This document shows positions 61,207 through 63,624 of a stretch of 63,624 nt of DNA, piece by piece; position 1 is the first letter of the stretch; each line of letters opens with the position of its first letter. The stretch is from NCBI GenBank assembly GCA_964475985.1, contig CAYYYP010000016.1, forward strand, positions 1 to 63,624, given 5' to 3'. The notes below the pieces were generated by a model that ran no database searches, was not told the origin of the DNA, and was given only the letters and a program-made list of their open reading frames with translations. A program made the position numbers and the translations under genes. The DNA comes from CAYYYP01 sp964475985. GTDB taxonomy: Bacteria; Bdellovibrionota; UBA1018; CAYHWW01.

Positions 61207-63443
61207 ACCCACGCTTAATGAACCTATTCTTATTTTTGGTTATATTTTTTGGTGCAGGAACCCTACATGCACAGTCACCCTCCACAGGGGCTGGGACTTG
61301 TCACACCTTAGCTGGCCGCACCCTATGCATCGGCCAACAAGCCGTAACCAATAGTCCGGGCATTTGGAATCATGGCAATCGAATCTGGGGTGTGATTTCA
61401 AGCATTGACCCCCAAAACAAAATCGTGAGGGCGAGGTTTAACGGAAGTGACTTAAATTTCAACTTCGATGATTACGAAAGCGCGAGAAAGCTTCGCACCC
61501 GTGAAGAGACAAACCAATGGAATAGCTTTCGGGTCGGGATGGAAGTTGAAGCGTGCAACTTTGAATACTCTGAAAACAACACGCCAAGTCACGGCTTTAC
61601 TTCTGTTGCCGATTGCCGGGAACAAACGCGAGGGATGATCAGAGGGGTGTTTCGAAACAAATTCCAAGGCCGGGAGGATCTCCCCCTTTACGCAATTTCC
61701 AACGCCAGATCCTATCGCTATACCTTCTACTTAATGCCGTTTCTTCATGCAGTGGCAGGAGTTTCACCTTTAGCGGATCTTGCCTATCAGCTTTGGGAAT
61801 CCGTTCATTCGGCAAGCATATGGCCACTGAGAAACCCCTCCGAAATCAGGGAGATGATTCTTCCGGTAAACGATTTACAAGCTTGCGTTCGAGAGTGCCA
61901 GATTGATTTTCAAGCGAGTGGCCGCTGCGTAGCCGTCGCTTTTCAGCGCAATTCGGTGCTGAGCGAAGCCCGTTGTAAGCTTTTATCAAACCCAAATTTA
62001 AGTGGGCAGAGTTTCGATTTCAATCAGGTTGCCATCACGAAATCTGGCGAAGACTACTACCACCATAGGGGATACCCATATGATTTGACCCGATCGAATG
62101 GACAAGCGTTTGAAAGCACACCATTTTTAGAAATCCGAAGCGGGTCAATGCCTTCCCAACCTAGCCAATCTACCATCACGTCCGTATATCTTGATGGGTC
62201 GACCCGCCCGCAGTTTGCCGACGGCGAAATTCTTCATCCCTTTATTTACCTCAGAGTTTTTCCTCGTCCGGTTTTACAAACCACTAGAGCGTGGATGAAT
62301 TCTCATTCGCCTAATTACCAAATCGTCCAGTTGGGTACGCTGCAAATATATGCAATGACCGCGGCACCTTTTTCAACAAGCTCGCCGCAAGATTGCCAAA
62401 ATGCCTGCGAACGTGCCGGACTCGATTGCCTCGGGTTCTATTTTAGTCTGGAAAGTTTTGAGAGCATGAACTCCCAACAATTTAGTTTGAATATGCCAAC
62501 CCACACTTGCCGACTAGTTCAAGACGGAGAAATTTCTGAGAACGGTCGCACTCCGCTACGAAATCCCCTGACATCGCACCCATTGTCCCCGGCCCTTTCA
62601 TCGCCGCGAGCATTTTTTACGGCGAAAACCTGCGTTGCATTAGGTAACCAACATCGACCGAGCCTCATCAATAACGGGCAAGCCTGCAATCCCATTCCAA
62701 CGCAAACGGTGAGTTCCGCTTCCGCACCTAACCTAGCCCCTTCGAGACAAGCTCCCCGTGCGGCGATAACGTCGGTTCATTGGCGTTTTACCGATAGTGA
62801 TGTGGCAAATTACGACGTCGCACATAGTTCATTAAGTGCGGCGCCGCCGCTTGCCGAGGAAATTTGCAAACAGTCCTGCACCCTTCATAACCGTAGATAC
62901 GGGTCCGATGCATGTAATGCATTTAGTTTACAACGAAATGAAAATAACGAAGGTTATATCTGTTGGCTGAAACACTTACCGTCTCAGGCGGTAATCCTTA
63001 ATCAACAAAATCATATCATTCTCAACCCTAGTATGGCGTCTAATCCAGTTGGCACAGTGATTACCGTGTTGCCATCGTTAGTGCGCAGCAACCTTTTGGC
63101 CGACGTATTGGGCCGTTGCGAATTTTGCACTACCGGAAGTTCAGTTAGTTCTGCTCATCCGGTAAGCATATTTCGTAACGCGGTATTCGATGGATATGTT
63201 TTAGGAACCCAGCAACTCTCGCGCCGTGCGCTTTCTACGAGCGTATTGGACCAATGCATTTCTCGTTGCCATGCCCGTACGGCTGATGGTTGCAACACGG
63301 TTCGAATCAGTCAAACTGATCAAATAGGCTCGCTTTGGCGGTGCGACCTCCAAGCCCTACCGCAAGGTGGTCAACCCATTCCGCGCGCTCTGCCCAATAC
63401 GAACCGACGTCTTGTGATCTCAGTTCGGAAGTCGCGCCCGTAA
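61203..63443 (+). CDS. Exported protein with four PAN/Apple-like modules
   Basis: The 746-residue product has a signal peptide (FLFLVIFFGAGTLHA). A beta-rich N-terminal part (about 25-150) includes ICIGQQAVT-like and EVEACNFEY segments. Four Cys-patterned modules follow: LQACVRECQIDF, SPQDCQNACERAGLDCLGF, EEICKQSCTLHNRRYGSDAC and DQCISRCHARTADGC. Each has the C-x3-C then C-x-A/G-F/V layout of PAN/Apple domains, which bind carbohydrate or protein at the cell surface. These support an adhesin or prey/host-recognition role (inference). Coupled to the upstream gene by an ATGA overlap. Confidence 0.82.
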   Translation: MNPRLMNLFLFLVIFFGAGTLHAQSPSTGAGTCHTLAGRTLCIGQQAVTNSPGIWNHGNRIWGVISSIDPQNKIVRARFNGSDLNFNFDDYESARKLRTREETNQWNSFRVGMEVEACNFEYSENNTPSHGFTSVADCREQTRGMIRGVFRNKFQGREDLPLYAISNARSYRYTFYLMPFLHAVAGVSPLADLAYQLWESVHSASIWPLRNPSEIREMILPVNDLQACVRECQIDFQASGRCVAVAFQRNSVLSEARCKLLSNPNLSGQSFDFNQVAITKSGEDYYHHRGYPYDLTRSNGQAFESTPFLEIRSGSMPSQPSQSTITSVYLDGSTRPQFADGEILHPFIYLRVFPRPVLQTTRAWMNSHSPNYQIVQLGTLQIYAMTAAPFSTSSPQDCQNACERAGLDCLGFYFSLESFESMNSQQFSLNMPTHTCRLVQDGEISENGRTPLRNPLTSHPLSPALSSPRAFFTAKTCVALGNQHRPSLINNGQACNPIPTQTVSSASAPNLAPSRQAPRAAITSVHWRFTDSDVANYDVAHSSLSAAPPLAEEICKQSCTLHNRRYGSDACNAFSLQRNENNEGYICWLKHLPSQAVILNQQNHIILNPSMASNPVGTVITVLPSLVRSNLLADVLGRCEFCTTGSSVSSAHPVSIFRNAVFDGYVLGTQQLSRRALSTSVLDQCISRCHARTADGCNTVRISQTDQIGSLWRCDLQALPQGGQPIPRALPNTNRRLVISVRKSRP

Positions 63444-63541
63444 ATTTAGCGCACTGGTGCTCAACCCGCTAGCGTACGTTTTTAGTATGCGGTCAGTGAC
63501 CTTCAATTCTTTAAGGTGTTCTTTCGCCTGAACTTAGAAGC

Positions 63542-63603
63542 TATAATTGTTGGCCTGACTTTGGGGCGATCGTATCGCCTCATAAATAACCATCACCAAG
63601 GAG
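63542..63603 (+). promoter_or_regulatory. Promoter -10, leader hairpin and Shine-Dalgarno of a gene at the right edge
   Basis: TATAAT (63542-63547) is a perfect -10. GGCGAT (63565-63570) pairs with ATCGCC (63574-63579) around CGT as a compact leader hairpin. AAGGAG (63598-63603) is a strong Shine-Dalgarno. A gene must start within about 15 bases, but no ATG, GTG or TTG is present there. The window ends at 63624. Confidence 0.45.
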
Positions 63604-63624
63604 CGGAGCATTAAACTAAAGTTA

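Overview
This is a gene-dense window of a Gram-negative bacterial chromosome, close to 50% G+C, with about 50 protein genes. I see no rRNA, tRNA, insertion sequence, phage gene or CRISPR array. The best guess at the lineage is Bdellovibrionota or a related deltaproteobacterial group. Grounds: many long exported proteins of no recognised family, two-component and receiver-TPR proteins, a PilZ-like protein, a lone CpaF/TadA ATPase, and an Slt-type lytic transglycosylase. This is inference from content, not from a marker gene.

Layout. 1-3700: a 10-bp tandem repeat, then three exported proteins, two of them tandem paralogues. 3.7-9.9 kb: comF, a cold-shock gene, an ftsB-like gene and eno, a polytopic membrane protein, then a cupredoxin gene followed by a CpaF-type ATPase. 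10-16.7 kb: mostly unrecognised proteins, with an HExxH protein, a membrane-associated metallophosphoesterase and an exported protein with a possible caspase-like His/Cys pair. 16.8-21.5 kb: mnmA fused to a thioredoxin-like [2Fe-2S] ferredoxin, a PilZ-like gene with a promoter predicting a leaderless mRNA, a receiver-TPR protein and a methyltransferase. 21.6-23.8 kb: a bufferin-type RiPP operon, with a Cys-repeat precursor (BufA-like) and a fused BufB (MNIO/DUF692) - BufC (DUF2063) enzyme. 24-30.9 kb: an SNF2 ATPase, an exported protein and a histidine kinase/response regulator pair.

30.9-34.6 kb is the most unusual part. A minus-strand operon encodes a GNAT acyltransferase, a heme-oxygenase-like diiron oxidase (HDO) and a YcaO cyclodehydratase. 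Divergent from it is an isopenicillin-N-synthase-like Fe(II) oxygenase. The two sides share an intergenic region with a 37-bp near-perfect palindrome. This looks like a small natural-product or peptide-modification pathway that I cannot match to a described one.

34.6-47.5 kb: a GAF histidine kinase, fadBA, a family 2 glycosyltransferase, an MFS transporter with an MscS-like channel, an exported membrane protein, ferrochelatase and a lytic transglycosylase. 47.5-57.5 kb: a four-gene minus-strand run holding a 2114-residue exported protein, an organophosphate-antiporter-like MFS protein and two unknown exported or membrane proteins. 57.6-63.6 kb: a DUF4442 protein, prfC, and a coupled pair of exported proteins, the second with four PAN/Apple-like modules. 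At the right edge a promoter, leader hairpin and Shine-Dalgarno sequence point to a gene that starts at or beyond the window end.

Two candidate peptide- or amino-acid-tailoring loci (bufferin and YcaO/HDO) lie 9 kb apart. The other generally notable feature is that five convergent gene pairs overlap at their 3' ends.
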